A DNA stretch of 64,000 bases from Pantoea sp. alder81 (GTDB lineage: Bacteria; Pseudomonadota; Gammaproteobacteria; Enterobacterales; Enterobacteriaceae): NCBI RefSeq assembly GCF_020179835.1, contig NZ_JAIUDA010000001.1, positions 62,001 through 126,000 on the forward strand. Direction: 5' to 3'. The notes below the pieces were generated by a model that was not told the DNA's origin, made no database searches, and saw only the letters and a program-made list of their open reading frames with translations. Both the position numbers and the translations under genes were made by a program. The first letter of the stretch is position 1. Every line of letters starts with the position of its first letter. This document shows, piece after piece, positions 18,975-28,625 of the stretch.

Positions 18975-19505
18975 TCAGGCTTCGATGATCTCTTTTAACT
19001 GCAGTTCATCAAAAATCTGCTTCACCCAGGCGTCAACACGTTCATTGGTCAGCTCAGGTTGACGATCTTCGTCAATCGCCAGGCCGAGGAAGTGTTTGTC
19101 GTCTGCCAGACCTTTTGAGGCTTCAAAGTGATAGCCCTCGGTCGGCCAGTGTCCGACAATCACCGCGCCGTTTGGCTCAATGATGTCGCGAATCGTGCCC
19201 ATCGCATCACAGAAGTACTCTGCATAATCTTCCTGGTCGCCACAGCCAAACAGTGCCACCAGTTTGCCGTTGAAGTCGATCTCTTCCAGAGTAGGGAAGA
19301 AGTCATCCCAGTCGCACTGTGCTTCGCCGTAATACCAGGTAGGAATGCCCAGCAGCAGGATGTCGAACGCTGCGAGATCTTCTTTGGTGCTCTTAGCAAT
19401 GTCATGCACTTCGGCGACATCTTTACCCAGTTGTTTCTGGATCATTTTTGCAATGTTTTCAGTGTTGCCGGTATCGCTGCCGAAGAAAATGCCTACGATT
19501 GCCAT
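18975..19505 (-). CDS. fldA: Flavodoxin 1
   Basis: A 176-residue FMN electron carrier that serves biotin, methionine synthase and pyruvate formate-lyase/radical-SAM activation. The phosphate loop GSDTGNTEN is at residues 9-17, and the flavin-stacking regions PTWYYGEAQCDWDDF and GCGDQEDYAEYFCDA are intact. In the conserved order ybfE-fldA-fur, all on the minus strand. Confidence 0.97.
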   Translation of the reverse strand: MAIVGIFFGSDTGNTENIAKMIQKQLGKDVAEVHDIAKSTKEDLAAFDILLLGIPTWYYGEAQCDWDDFFPTLEEIDFNGKLVALFGCGDQEDYAEYFCDAMGTIRDIIEPNGAVIVGHWPTEGYHFEASKGLADDKHFLGLAIDEDRQPELTNERVDAWVKQIFDELQLKEIIEA

Positions 19506-19640
19506 GGGTTAAGTAACCTCTTAAAGCCTGATTGTGAAAGTAAGTCAATTGACTGCACATGTTAGCGAATGATAGCAGACCGTTGAAAAGGGCGGAACGA
19601 GTAAAGCCTGAACTTTGTGTTCCTGCGTGCGGTCAGCGCG

Positions 19641-19916
19641 CTAAGACAGTTTGAGTTGTGCCAGCAGCATTTGTTCAATCAATTCGCTGCGGCTGATGTT
19701 TTGTTGCTCGGCCAGCGTATTCAAGGCGTCAACCGCCTCGCTGGACATTTTCAGCTCGACACGACGCAGCCCTCGCACTTTATCGCGCTTGAGCTGGTTA
19801 CGTTTGTTGATACGCAACTGTTCGTCACGTGTCAGCAGGCTGGTTTTAGGGCGACCGGGACGCCGCTCGTCTGCAAAAAGATCAAGCGTGGTACGGTCTG
19901 TCTGTTCTTTTGCCAT
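19641..19916 (-). CDS. ybfE: YbfE, LexA-regulon ribbon-helix-helix protein
   Basis: A 91-residue basic protein. The C-terminal half (VELKMSSEAVDALNTLAEQQNISRSELIEQMLLAQL) reads as a ribbon-helix-helix DNA-binding fold. In E. coli the gene is in the SOS regulon; its function is unknown. I found no CTG-N10-CAG site in the roughly 170 bases upstream, so SOS control is not supported by this sequence. Confidence 0.88.
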   Translation of the reverse strand: MAKEQTDRTTLDLFADERRPGRPKTSLLTRDEQLRINKRNQLKRDKVRGLRRVELKMSSEAVDALNTLAEQQNISRSELIEQMLLAQLKLS

Positions 19917-20084
19917 GATTTGTGAAACTGAGTGGGCGCGAACGGCGGAAAGGCGCTGCGCGATTTATACATTATCGGCCCGACCGCGGTGAAAAAATCA
20001 TCCGCGGCAAATTTTTAGCGCGACATCATACTTCAGCGCACTCTGTGACGCCAACCCTAAACCGTAAACGGCAAGCTTTTGCTT

Positions 20085-20849
20085 TTACAGGTTAAAAAAG
20101 CGGCGAACTGCGCGCAATACTGCATCAGGTTTTTCAGCGTGCACCCAATGACCGGCACCGCTGATGACGTGCGCATGCGCCTGCGGGAACTGGCGCAACA
20201 GTGCATCGCGGTGCTGATTGTCGAGGTAAGGGGAGTCGCCACCGCGAATAAACAATGCGGGATGTGGCCAGACCGGAACCTCTTCCCAGCCAGAAATGGT
20301 GGTGTAGTGGTCCCACAGCACCGGCACATTAAAGCGCCATTCGCCGTCCACGAAAGACTTGAGAATAAACTGAATCACCCCCTCTTCAGCGACATGTTGA
20401 CGCATCACTTCCGCCGCTTCACTGCGACGCGCTACGCCTGCAGCAGTGACCGCACGAATGCCGGCAAAGATCTCATCGTGACGACGAGTTTGATAATCCA
20501 CGGGGGCGATATCAATCAGCACCATCTTCTCGATACGTTCCGGTGCCACCGCACTCAGTGCCATGGCGATCTTACCGCCCATCGAGTGGCCTATCACGCC
20601 GGCACGTTCTATCTGATGTGCATCCAGCGTCTCCACGATATCTTGTGCCATAGCATGATAATTCATCACCTCACTGCGCTCAGATAAACCATGGTTGCGC
20701 ACGTCCACTTGCAACGTGGGGCGAGCATCTCGTACGCCGCGCGCCAGCACGCCAAGGTTATCCAGGCTGCCAAAAAGGCCATGAATTAACAGAATAGGGG
20801 GAGCTTCAGGGGTAGATTGTTCAGTTTGCAGACGGGCGTTCAAAATCAT
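20085..20849 (-). CDS. ybfF: Alpha/beta-hydrolase esterase YbfF
   Basis: A 254-residue esterase with nucleophile S89 in GHSMGG, the oxyanion region LIHGLFGSLDN and a terminal His in GAGHWVHAEKP. E. coli YbfF hydrolyses short-chain and palmitoyl-CoA-type esters in vitro; its biological substrate is uncertain. Divergent from seqA (248 bases apart). Confidence 0.94.
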   Translation of the reverse strand: MILNARLQTEQSTPEAPPILLIHGLFGSLDNLGVLARGVRDARPTLQVDVRNHGLSERSEVMNYHAMAQDIVETLDAHQIERAGVIGHSMGGKIAMALSAVAPERIEKMVLIDIAPVDYQTRRHDEIFAGIRAVTAAGVARRSEAAEVMRQHVAEEGVIQFILKSFVDGEWRFNVPVLWDHYTTISGWEEVPVWPHPALFIRGGDSPYLDNQHRDALLRQFPQAHAHVISGAGHWVHAEKPDAVLRAVRRFFNL

Positions 20850-21097
20850 GGCTAAAGTTCTTACGGTTGTGACCTTGGCTTAGGGTATCATGGATTCACC
20901 TGTCCAGGAGCCAGCCGGCCAGGCATTAGGGCATATTCCGACTTTTGCCCTGAAACGACGCCAGCGCTATCGGCTGCCACGGATTTAACTTTATAATCCT
21001 TATGTTAGAGCCCGCTCACGTTTTGCACTGCTCGATTTTGCTAAGGCCGTTGCAATAATGCGTGGTTCTGTCATTTGCCAGAATTGTACGGAATAAG

Positions 21098-21637
21098 ATG
21101 AAAACGATTGAAGTTGACGAAGAACTCTACCGTTATATTGCCAGCCACACGCAACACATTGGTGAAAGCGCATCGGATATTTTGCGCCGCATGCTGAAGT
21201 TTACCGCGGGTCAGAGTGCACCTGTGGCACCTGTCGCTACGACGGCGGCTAAAGAAGCACAGCCAGCGCGTAACGAAGCGCGTCCTCAGGATCGCGTACG
21301 TGCCGTGCGTGAACTGCTGCTTTCCGATGAGTATGCCGAGCAGAATAAGGCGGTTAATCGCTTTATGCTGGTATTGTCAACGCTCTATCGTCTTGATCCA
21401 GCTGCATTTGCTGAAGCCACTGCCTCGTTGCAGGGCCGCACTCGTGTTTACTTCGCGGGCGACGAGCACACGCTGCTGCAAAATGGCACCCATACTAAGC
21501 CGAAGCACGTTCCCGGCACGCCGTACTGGGTGATCACCAATACCAATACAGGCCGCAAATGCAGCATGGTGGAACACATCATGCTGGCTATGCAGTTCCC
21601 ACAGGAACTGACAGAGAAAGTTCGCGGCACCATTTAA
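21098..21637 (+). CDS. seqA: Replication initiation sequestration protein SeqA
   Basis: Binds hemimethylated GATC sites and delays re-initiation at oriC. The 179-residue protein has the N-terminal oligomerisation part ([33 protein letters not shown]), a variable linker rich in Ala, Pro and Gln (about 48-68), and the DNA-binding domain with [36 protein letters not shown]. The start is the ATG at 21098, after GGAATA; an upstream in-frame ATG at 21062 has no support. The pgm gene follows after 25 bases. Confidence 0.96.
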   Translation: MKTIEVDEELYRYIASHTQHIGESASDILRRMLKFTAGQSAPVAPVATTAAKEAQPARNEARPQDRVRAVRELLLSDEYAEQNKAVNRFMLVLSTLYRLDPAAFAEATASLQGRTRVYFAGDEHTLLQNGTHTKPKHVPGTPYWVITNTNTGRKCSMVEHIMLAMQFPQELTEKVRGTI

Positions 21638-21662
21638 ACTGAAGCGTCAGGGAGAAGCGCCA

Positions 21663-23303
21663 ATGGCCAATCACCCCCGTGCCGGGCAGCCTGCCCAGCA
21701 GAGCGATTTGATTAACGTTGCACAATTAACCTCGCAGTATTACGTCCTGAAGCCCGATGCGGCGAACCCGGACCATGCGGTGAAATTTGGCACTTCTGGC
21801 CACCGCGGCAGCGCGGGACGTCAAAGCTTCAATGAAGTGCACATTCTGGCGATTGCGCAAGCCATCGCAGAAGAGCGCAAAAAGAATGGCATCACCGGTC
21901 CGTGCTACGTGGGTAAAGATACTCACGCATTGTCTGAGCCGGCGATCTTGTCAGTGCTGGAAGTGCTGGCAGCGAACGGTGTGGATGTGATCGTGCAGCA
22001 GGATAATGGCTACACGCCAACGCCAGCGATCTCCAATGCCATTCTGGAACACAACAAACGTGGTGGTGCGCAGGCGGACGGCATCGTAATCACGCCTTCG
22101 CATAACCCGCCAGAAGATGGTGGCATCAAGTACAACCCGCCAAACGGTGGCCCGGCTGATACCAACGTCACCAAAGTGGTGGAAGACCGCGCCAACCAGC
22201 TGATCAAAGGCGAGTTGAACGACGTGAAACGTCTGCCGCTGGATCAGGCCTGGGCGAGCGGCCATATCGTTGAGCAGGATCTGATTCAACCGTATGTGGA
22301 AGGTCTGGCTGAGGTCATCGACTTCCCGGCAATCCAGAAAGCGGGCCTGAAAATCGGCGTTGATCCGCTAGGTGGTTCCGGTATCGCTTACTGGCAGCGC
22401 ATCGCTGAGCATTACAAGCTGGATCTGACCATCGTTAATGATGCTGTCGATCAGACTTTCCGCTTCATGCATCTCGATAAAGATGGCGTGGTGCGTATGG
22501 ACTGCTCTTCTGAGTGCGCGATGGCCGGTCTGCTGGCGTACAAAGATAAGTTCGATCTGGCGTTCGGTAACGACCCGGATTACGACCGTCACGGCATCGT
22601 CACGCCTGCTGGTCTGATGAACCCGAACCACTATCTGGCCGTGGCCATCAATTACCTGTTCCAGCATCGCCCGCAGTGGGGCAAAGATGTGGCCGTGGGT
22701 AAAACGCTGGTCTCCAGCGCGATGATTGACCGCGTAGTGAATGATATCGGCCGCAAGCTGGTTGAAGTCCCAGTTGGCTTCAAATGGTTCGTTGATGGCC
22801 TGTTTGATGGCAGCTTCGGTTTCGGCGGCGAAGAGAGTGCGGGTGCTTCCTTCCTGCGCTTCGATGGCTCAGCCTGGTCAACCGATAAAGACGGTATCAT
22901 CCTGTGTCTGCTGGCAGCGGAAATCACCGCCGTTACCGGCAAGAATCCGCAGCAGCACTATGACGAACTGGCTGAACGCTTTGGTGCGCCGAGCTATAAC
23001 CGTCTGCAGGCGCCGGCGACCTCTGCGCAAAAAGCTGCACTGTCTAAGCTGTCACCAGAAATGGTGAGTGCTGACACACTGGCGGGCGATCCGATTACTG
23101 CACGTCTGACCGCGGCACCAGGCAACGGCGCGTCAATCGGCGGTCTGAAAGTGATGACGGAGAACGGCTGGTTTGCTGCACGTCCGTCAGGCACCGAAGA
23201 CGCCTACAAAATCTATTGTGAAAGCTTCCTCGGCGCTGAGCATCGCCAGCAGATCGAGAAAGAAGCGGTAGAGATTGTCAGCGAAGTGCTGAAAAACGCG
23301 TAA
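21663..23303 (+). CDS. pgm: Phosphoglucomutase (alpha-D-glucose)
   Basis: Interconverts glucose-1- and glucose-6-phosphate for glycogen, trehalose, UDP-glucose and envelope sugars. The 546-residue protein has catalytic Ser146 in [11 protein letters not shown], the metal loop DPDYDRHG and the sugar-binding GEESAGAS. It shares an operon with seqA, as in E. coli. Confidence 0.97.
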   Translation: MANHPRAGQPAQQSDLINVAQLTSQYYVLKPDAANPDHAVKFGTSGHRGSAGRQSFNEVHILAIAQAIAEERKKNGITGPCYVGKDTHALSEPAILSVLEVLAANGVDVIVQQDNGYTPTPAISNAILEHNKRGGAQADGIVITPSHNPPEDGGIKYNPPNGGPADTNVTKVVEDRANQLIKGELNDVKRLPLDQAWASGHIVEQDLIQPYVEGLAEVIDFPAIQKAGLKIGVDPLGGSGIAYWQRIAEHYKLDLTIVNDAVDQTFRFMHLDKDGVVRMDCSSECAMAGLLAYKDKFDLAFGNDPDYDRHGIVTPAGLMNPNHYLAVAINYLFQHRPQWGKDVAVGKTLVSSAMIDRVVNDIGRKLVEVPVGFKWFVDGLFDGSFGFGGEESAGASFLRFDGSAWSTDKDGIILCLLAAEITAVTGKNPQQHYDELAERFGAPSYNRLQAPATSAQKAALSKLSPEMVSADTLAGDPITARLTAAPGNGASIGGLKVMTENGWFAARPSGTEDAYKIYCESFLGAEHRQQIEKEAVEIVSEVLKNA

Positions 23304-23350
23304 TTAAACGTTGAGGCGCGCTATGTGCGCCTTTTCACGCGGTTTCATAG

Positions 23351-23383
23351 AACGACCCACGTAACAACATGGGTCGTTTTTTT
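23351..23383. terminator. Bidirectional terminator between pgm and kdpE
   Basis: Stem AACGACCCA/TGGGTCGTT with a 10-base loop and a TTTTTT tail that runs into the kdpE stop codon; usable from both sides. Confidence 0.88.
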
Positions 23384-24056
23384 ATGGCATAAACCGATAG
23401 CCGATACCGGTTTCGGTCAGCAGATGGCTCGGCTGCGTGGGATTGGTTTCCAGCTTCTGGCGCAGATGTCCCATATAAATGCGCAGATAGTGGCTGTGCT
23501 CCACCGCATTCGGCCCCCAGACCTGATTGAGTAACTGACGCTGCGTCAGCACTTTTCCGGCATTGTTCAGCAACAAACTCAGCAGGCGAAACTCGGTGGG
23601 CGTCAGATGAATTTCCTGTTCGTTACGCAGCACGCGGCGCGCGGCCAGATCGACACTCACTTCACCAAATTTCACTATCGGTTCAGGCTGGTTGCTTTGA
23701 TGGCGACGCAACGCCACGCGCACGCGGGCCAGCAGCTCGCCAATGCCAAACGGCTTGGTCAGATAGTCATCAGCACCGGCATCCAGTGCATCGATTTTGT
23801 CCTGCTCATCACTGCGCGCAGACAGCACAATCACTGGCATGCTGCTCCACTGACGCACTTCACGAATAAAGTCGTTGCCGTCACCATCGGGCAGTCCAAG
23901 GTCGAGGATCACCAAATCCGGCTTTCGCGTAGCCGCTTCAATCAGCCCGCGCTGTAATTGCTCCGCTTCCACAATTTTCAGACCTTCGCTTTCCAGCGCC
24001 AGGCGCACGAAACGGCGAATTTCTTTTTCATCTTCAACAATCAAGATGGTCGTCAC
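23382..24056 (-). CDS. kdpE: Response regulator KdpE, orphan (GTG start)
   Basis: An OmpR-class regulator of 224 residues: receiver domain with D8/D9 and phospho-acceptor D52, switch Lys in LTKPFG, and a C-terminal winged helix (VHLTPTEFRLL-type start, ending YLRIYMGHLRQKLE). The GTG at 24054-24056 follows AGGAGT and matches the E. coli start; ten more codons are open upstream. In E. coli KdpE works with KdpD on kdpFABC. None of those genes is here: pgm is on one side and ybfA on the other, the two genes that flank the deleted block. Confidence 0.93.
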   Translation of the reverse strand: MTTILIVEDEKEIRRFVRLALESEGLKIVEAEQLQRGLIEAATRKPDLVILDLGLPDGDGNDFIREVRQWSSMPVIVLSARSDEQDKIDALDAGADDYLTKPFGIGELLARVRVALRRHQSNQPEPIVKFGEVSVDLAARRVLRNEQEIHLTPTEFRLLSLLLNNAGKVLTQRQLLNQVWGPNAVEHSHYLRIYMGHLRQKLETNPTQPSHLLTETGIGYRFMP

Positions 24057-24301
24057 GCTGACTCCTGCCACAGGTAAAGTTAACACGGCACTTTATCAAG
24101 AATCGGACACCGCGTCCGTCATGATGTTTGTAACCTCGTAATATCTCGCTGTTTACAATTGTGTAACTTACTTTCAGGCAATGCCGAAAAGCACAAAAAA
24201 AGACCAAAATTAGTGGTCGGATGAGTAGTAAAATTACACAACTAAGCGTAATATCTGAGGCAGATCACATTTCAACGCAAAATTTACCCCAGGAGGCAAT
24301 C

Positions 24302-24502
24302 ATGTATCAGGCATATCCACTTTATAAAATCGTGTTGCGCCGTGTGCTGGCGGTATTGGTTGGCATACTTGCCTTGCCCGTCATGCTGTTCCGCCAGGAT
24401 CGTGCTCGTTTCTACAGTTATCTGCACCGCATCTGGTGTAAGACCAGCACCAAGCCAGTCTGGCTGGCGCAGACAGAAGCGATAGGCAGCATTCACTGGT
24501 AA
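24302..24502 (+). CDS. ybfA: Small membrane protein YbfA
   Basis: 66 residues with one hydrophobic segment (about 11-29) and the conserved [22 protein letters not shown]. The ATG at 24302 follows a strong AGGAGG. Function unknown. It marks the right border of the missing kdp operon and is divergent from kdpE (245-base gap). Confidence 0.85.
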   Translation: MYQAYPLYKIVLRRVLAVLVGILALPVMLFRQDRARFYSYLHRIWCKTSTKPVWLAQTEAIGSIHW

Positions 24503-24523
24503 GCGCTCTCTCAACTCTCTAAG

Positions 24524-24558
24524 AACCCGGCAGCTTCAATGAAGCGCCGGGTTTTTTT
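24524..24558 (+). terminator. Terminator of ybfA
   Basis: Stem AACCCGG/CCGGGTT with an inner GCTTC/GAAGC helix and a TTTTTTT tail. Confidence 0.9.
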
Positions 24559-24655
24559 ATTCTAAACTTTATCGGTATTCCCCGGTTACCCGCTGTTATC
24601 CCTCGCCGTTTCAGCTACACTTAAACCTCTACAAGATTTTGGAGGTTGTACAAGT

Positions 24656-25612
24656 ATGAGCGAAAAAATTCCGGTTGGTATCAGTGCTTGCCTGCTTGGG
24701 GATAAGGTCCGTTTTGACGGTGGCCACAAGCGTTTCGCTTTTGCAACCGAAGAACTGACACCCTTTATCCGCTTTGAACCAGTGTGTCCGGAAATGGCAA
24801 TTGGCTTGCCCACGCCGCGTCCCGCACTGCGTCTGGTTAAGGAGTCAGATGATCAAATTCACCTTTGCTTCAGTAAAGATGGCGGGCAAGAGGTAACGGA
24901 TGAGATGGAGCGCTGGTCGGCCGATCGCGTGAAATCATTGCATCATCTTTGTGGCTACATTCTCTGCGCAAAATCACCGAGCTGTGGCCTGGAGCGCGTA
25001 CGCGTCTATCAGCCCGATACCAATGACAATCGTAAAGCGGGCACCGGTGTTTTCACTGCCTTTCTGCAAAAGGAGATGCCATGGCTGCCGCTGGAAGAGG
25101 ATGGGCGTCTGCATGACGACGCTATTCGCGAAAACTTCATCAGTCGCGTTTACGCATTACATGAATTTAATGAAATGTGGCGCAGCGGTTTAACCCGCCA
25201 CAAGCTGATCGCCTTCCACAGTCGATACAAGTTGCTGCTGCTGTCGCATGCACAGGATGAGTATCGTGAAATGGGGCGATTTGTGGCCGCGATGGAGCAG
25301 TGGGATTCGCTGGATAATTACGCCTATGAATACCGGATTCGCCTGATGCATTTGATGTCACATCAAGCGTCGCGTCGTAATCACACCAATGTGCTGATGC
25401 ATGTGCAGGGCTACTTCCGACCACAATTGTCATCCCCGCAGCGTCAGGAACTGGCGCAGTTAATCGATCGTTATCGCACTGGCGTCCAGCCGCTGTTGGT
25501 TCCCATCACTATGCTGAAACACTACATGGCGGAATACCCGCATCCGTGGCTGGCGCAGCAACGTTACTTTGATCCCTACCCGGAAGCGCTGCGTCTGCGC
25601 TACGGTCAATAA
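24656..25612 (+). CDS. ybgA: TudS (DUF523)-DUF1722 fusion, YbgA family
   Basis: 318 residues in two domains. The N-terminal DUF523/TudS domain (about 1-150) has the three conserved cysteines C12 (ISACLLG), C44 (EPVCPE) and C110 (SPSCG), which in TudS hold a [4Fe-4S] cluster for desulfuration of 2-thiouracil. The C-terminal DUF1722 domain (about 175-315, FHSRYKLLLLSHAQDEYREMG) is what E. coli YbgA consists of. GGAGG precedes the ATG; phr follows after 12 bases, so they are co-transcribed. Desulfuration of a base or tRNA metabolite is inferred from TudS. Confidence 0.85.
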   Translation: MSEKIPVGISACLLGDKVRFDGGHKRFAFATEELTPFIRFEPVCPEMAIGLPTPRPALRLVKESDDQIHLCFSKDGGQEVTDEMERWSADRVKSLHHLCGYILCAKSPSCGLERVRVYQPDTNDNRKAGTGVFTAFLQKEMPWLPLEEDGRLHDDAIRENFISRVYALHEFNEMWRSGLTRHKLIAFHSRYKLLLLSHAQDEYREMGRFVAAMEQWDSLDNYAYEYRIRLMHLMSHQASRRNHTNVLMHVQGYFRPQLSSPQRQELAQLIDRYRTGVQPLLVPITMLKHYMAEYPHPWLAQQRYFDPYPEALRLRYGQ

Positions 25613-25624
25613 TTCCGGAGCATT

Positions 25625-27052
25625 ATGACCACCCACTTAGTCTGGTTGCGTAACGATTTGCGCATCAATGACAACACTGCGCTGGCTGCCGCTTGCCGCG
25701 ACAGCCATGCCAGAGTGCTGGCGCTGTTTATTGCCACGCCTAAACAGTGGCAGCAACACCATATGGCACCGAAGCAGGCGGCTTTTATTCACCAGAATCT
25801 GTGTTTATTGCAAAATTCACTGGCCGAGCGCGGCATTCAGTTGCATTACCATCAGTGCGACGACTTTGCCGCTTCGGTAGATTACCTGAGTGAGTTTTGC
25901 GACCAGCAGCAAGTGGATGAGCTCTATTACAACTATCAGTACGAGATTAACGAGCGCGAACGTGATGTGGCCGCTGAAAAGCGTCTTGATGCTCAGGGCG
26001 TGATTTGCCAGGGCTTTGATGACAGCCTGTTATTGTCACCTGGCAGCGTGCAGACCGGCAATCACACCATGTTCAAAGTCTTCACGCCGTTTAGTCGCGC
26101 CTTTGTTCGTCGACTGCATCAAGGGTTACCGGAGTGTCATCATGCACCGAAATCACGCGGTGATGCGCCGGTCAGTGCGGGTAAGAAAATCCCTGCTTTT
26201 GATTATCCGCTGGAAGATTTTGATGCATCGCTGTTTCCGGCTGGAGAAGAGGCAGCGTTGAAGCAATTGCGCCATTTCGGCAAACAATCGGTTGCGCACT
26301 ATCCCGACGTGCGCGATCTGCCGGCATTAGATGGTACCAGCCGCTTATCGCCGTATCTGGCGATTGGGGTGCTGTCTCCGCGTCAATGCCTGCATCGTAT
26401 TCTAAAAGAACATCCTGATGCACTGAACGAAGGCAAAGCCTTTACCTGGCTGAATGAACTGATCTGGCGCGAGTTTTATCGTCATCTGATGGTGGCCTTC
26501 CCGGCGTTGTGCAAGCATCAGCCGTTTGTGGAGTGGACGCATAACGTCCAGTGGCAGAAAAACGAGGCGCACCTCACCGCGTGGCAGCAGGGTAAAACCG
26601 GTTATCCCATCGTCGATGCGGCAATGCGTCAGCTCAATACGCTGGGCTGGATGCATAATCGCCTGCGTATGATCGTTGCCAGCTTCCTGGTGAAAGATCT
26701 GCTGATCGACTGGCATGACGGTGAGCGCTACTTCATGCAGCAACTGATCGATGGGGATCTGGCGGCCAACAACGGCGGCTGGCAGTGGGCGGCTTCCACC
26801 GGCACCGACGCGGCACCTTATTTCCGTATTTTCAATCCCACTACCCAGGGTGAACGCTTCGACGAAAAAGGCGAATTTATCCGCCAGTGGCTGCCAGAGC
26901 TGAAAGACGTGCCAGAGAGTGACATTCATCAACCGCAGGTTTGGGCGAAGAAAAATAACAAGAAACTCGATTATCCCGCGCCAATCGTGGAACATAAGGA
27001 TGCACGTAAAAAGACACTAGACGCCTTCGAGCGCGCGCGCAGCGCGGCCTGA
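25625..27052 (+). CDS. phr: Deoxyribodipyrimidine photolyase
   Basis: Uses blue light to split cyclobutane pyrimidine dimers. The 475-residue class I CPD photolyase has an N-terminal antenna domain (HLVWLRNDLRINDNTAL) and the FAD-binding helical domain with GTSRLSPYLAIGVLSPRQ, LNELIWREFYRHLM, GYPIVDAAMRQL, GWMHNRLRM and NNGGWQWAASTGTDAAPYFRIFNP. It lies in an operon with the TudS-like gene and ybgI. Confidence 0.96.
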   Translation: MTTHLVWLRNDLRINDNTALAAACRDSHARVLALFIATPKQWQQHHMAPKQAAFIHQNLCLLQNSLAERGIQLHYHQCDDFAASVDYLSEFCDQQQVDELYYNYQYEINERERDVAAEKRLDAQGVICQGFDDSLLLSPGSVQTGNHTMFKVFTPFSRAFVRRLHQGLPECHHAPKSRGDAPVSAGKKIPAFDYPLEDFDASLFPAGEEAALKQLRHFGKQSVAHYPDVRDLPALDGTSRLSPYLAIGVLSPRQCLHRILKEHPDALNEGKAFTWLNELIWREFYRHLMVAFPALCKHQPFVEWTHNVQWQKNEAHLTAWQQGKTGYPIVDAAMRQLNTLGWMHNRLRMIVASFLVKDLLIDWHDGERYFMQQLIDGDLAANNGGWQWAASTGTDAAPYFRIFNPTTQGERFDEKGEFIRQWLPELKDVPESDIHQPQVWAKKNNKKLDYPAPIVEHKDARKKTLDAFERARSAA

Positions 27053-27074
27053 GGCGATCAGGGAGCCGTACTAA

Positions 27075-27818
27075 ATGAATCATGTCGAGTTAGAACACAT
27101 CGTTAATCAGCAACTGAATACCAGCACCTTCAGTGACTATGCGCCCAATGGCTTGCAGGTGGAAGGTCGCGCGGAAGTGAAAACCGTCATCACGGGCGTG
27201 ACGGCCTGTCAGGCGCTGCTGGATGAAGCGGTCAAGCGCAATGCTGACGCTATCCTGGTTCATCACGGTTATTTCTGGAAAAGCGAATCACCGCTGATTA
27301 AAGGGATGAAACGCCAGCGTCTGCGCACGCTGCTGGTCAATGATATCAACCTGTATGGCTGGCACCTGCCGCTGGATGCACACCCACAGCTCGGCAACAA
27401 TGCGCAGCTGGCAAAGTTGTTTGATATTGAAGTGAAAGGGGAAATTCAGCCGCTGGTGCCTTGGGGCGAATTGGCAGAACCTTTAAGCGGCGAAGCGCTC
27501 GCCGCCAAAATCGCTCAACGTTTAGGCCGGAAACCGTTGCACTGCGGTGATAATGCCCCGGCGCTGATTAAACGTGTGGCCTGGTGCAGCGGCGGCGGAC
27601 AGGGCTTTATCGATAGCGCGGCCGCTTTTGGCGTGGATGCCTTCATCAGCGGTGAAGTTTCTGAGCAAACCATTCACAGCGCACGTGAACAAGGCCTGCA
27701 CTTTTTCGCTGCCGGGCATCATGCCACCGAGCGCGCCGGTATTAAGGCGCTGGGCGAATGGCTGGCGCAGAGCTATGGCCTCGATGTGACCTTTATTGAT
27801 ATCGACAATCCTGCCTGA
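27075..27818 (+). CDS. ybgI: NIF3-family metal protein YbgI
   Basis: 247 residues, ring-forming dinuclear-metal protein (GTP cyclohydrolase I type 2/NIF3 family). The metal ligands are in AILVHHGYFW, PLDAHPQLGNN and AAGHHATERAG. E. coli YbgI has been linked to DNA repair and GTP ring opening, but its role is unsettled. 22 bases after phr. Confidence 0.92.
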   Translation: MNHVELEHIVNQQLNTSTFSDYAPNGLQVEGRAEVKTVITGVTACQALLDEAVKRNADAILVHHGYFWKSESPLIKGMKRQRLRTLLVNDINLYGWHLPLDAHPQLGNNAQLAKLFDIEVKGEIQPLVPWGELAEPLSGEALAAKIAQRLGRKPLHCGDNAPALIKRVAWCSGGGQGFIDSAAAFGVDAFISGEVSEQTIHSAREQGLHFFAAGHHATERAGIKALGEWLAQSYGLDVTFIDIDNPA

Positions 27819-27968
27819 TTTCTCTCTCTCCGCGTCCTTAACCCACGTTAAGGACGCAAATCTGTTGACACATCTCTGTCACTTTCGCATAACTTATTGA
27901 CTTTCATTATAAGCAAAGCGTTTTGTGGACATTTTTTGTCCGCCTATACCACGACCGGGAGGTGGGTT

Positions 27969-28625
27969 TTGCAACGAGCACGTTGTTATCTACTGGGTGA
28001 GCGAGCGGTGGTGCTGGAACTGGAACCGCCAGTTTCCCTCGCCAGCCAACAGCGTATCTGGGGACTGTGCCAGCGTCTGCAGCACAATGAACAGGTTCAG
28101 GAAGTCATTCCGGGAATGAATAACCTGACGCTGCTACTGCGCGATCCACAATTGAATGCACTGGATGCCATCGAGCGTTTACAGCGCTGGTGGGAAGAGA
28201 GTGAAGAACAGATTCCTGAATCGCGTAGGGTGGAAATTCCCGTGGTGTATGGCGGTGCTGGCGGTCCCGATCTGCAGGTAGTGGCAGATGGCGCCAGCAT
28301 GACGCCAAAGCAGGTGGTTGAACTGCACAGCAGTATAGAGTACGTGGTCTATTTCATCGGCTTCCAGCCCGGTTTTCCCTATCTGGGCGGGCTGGATGAG
28401 CGCCTGCACACGCCGCGCCGTGCTGAACCGAGGGTGATCGTGCCCAGTGGTTCGGTGGGCATTGGTGGCAGTCAAACGGGTATCTATCCATTGGCAGCAC
28501 CGGGTGGATGGCAGTTGATTGGCTATACGCCGGTCAGTCTTTTTGATCCTTTACAGCATCCGCCGACATTACTGCGTCCCGGTGACAGCGTGCGCTTTAT
28601 GCCGCAACAGGAGGGCGTATGTTAA
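27969..28625 (+). CDS. pxpB: 5-oxoprolinase subunit PxpB (TTG start)
   Basis: One of three subunits of the ATP-dependent enzyme that opens 5-oxoproline (pyroglutamate) to glutamate. Family motif [24 protein letters not shown] chose TTG at 27969: GGGAGG lies just upstream and the protein is then (M)[10 protein letters not shown], 218 residues, exactly the E. coli length. The frame is open 24 codons further upstream from an unsupported ATG (27897). The stop overlaps pxpC by 7 bases. Confidence 0.92.
   Translation: MQRARCYLLGERAVVLELEPPVSLASQQRIWGLCQRLQHNEQVQEVIPGMNNLTLLLRDPQLNALDAIERLQRWWEESEEQIPESRRVEIPVVYGGAGGPDLQVVADGASMTPKQVVELHSSIEYVVYFIGFQPGFPYLGGLDERLHTPRRAEPRVIVPSGSVGIGGSQTGIYPLAAPGGWQLIGYTPVSLFDPLQHPPTLLRPGDSVRFMPQQEGVC

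Noticed and set aside
18798-18998. A 66-codon frame in the fldA-fur gap
   Set aside because: It overlaps the fldA 3' end on the opposite strand and has no conserved features.
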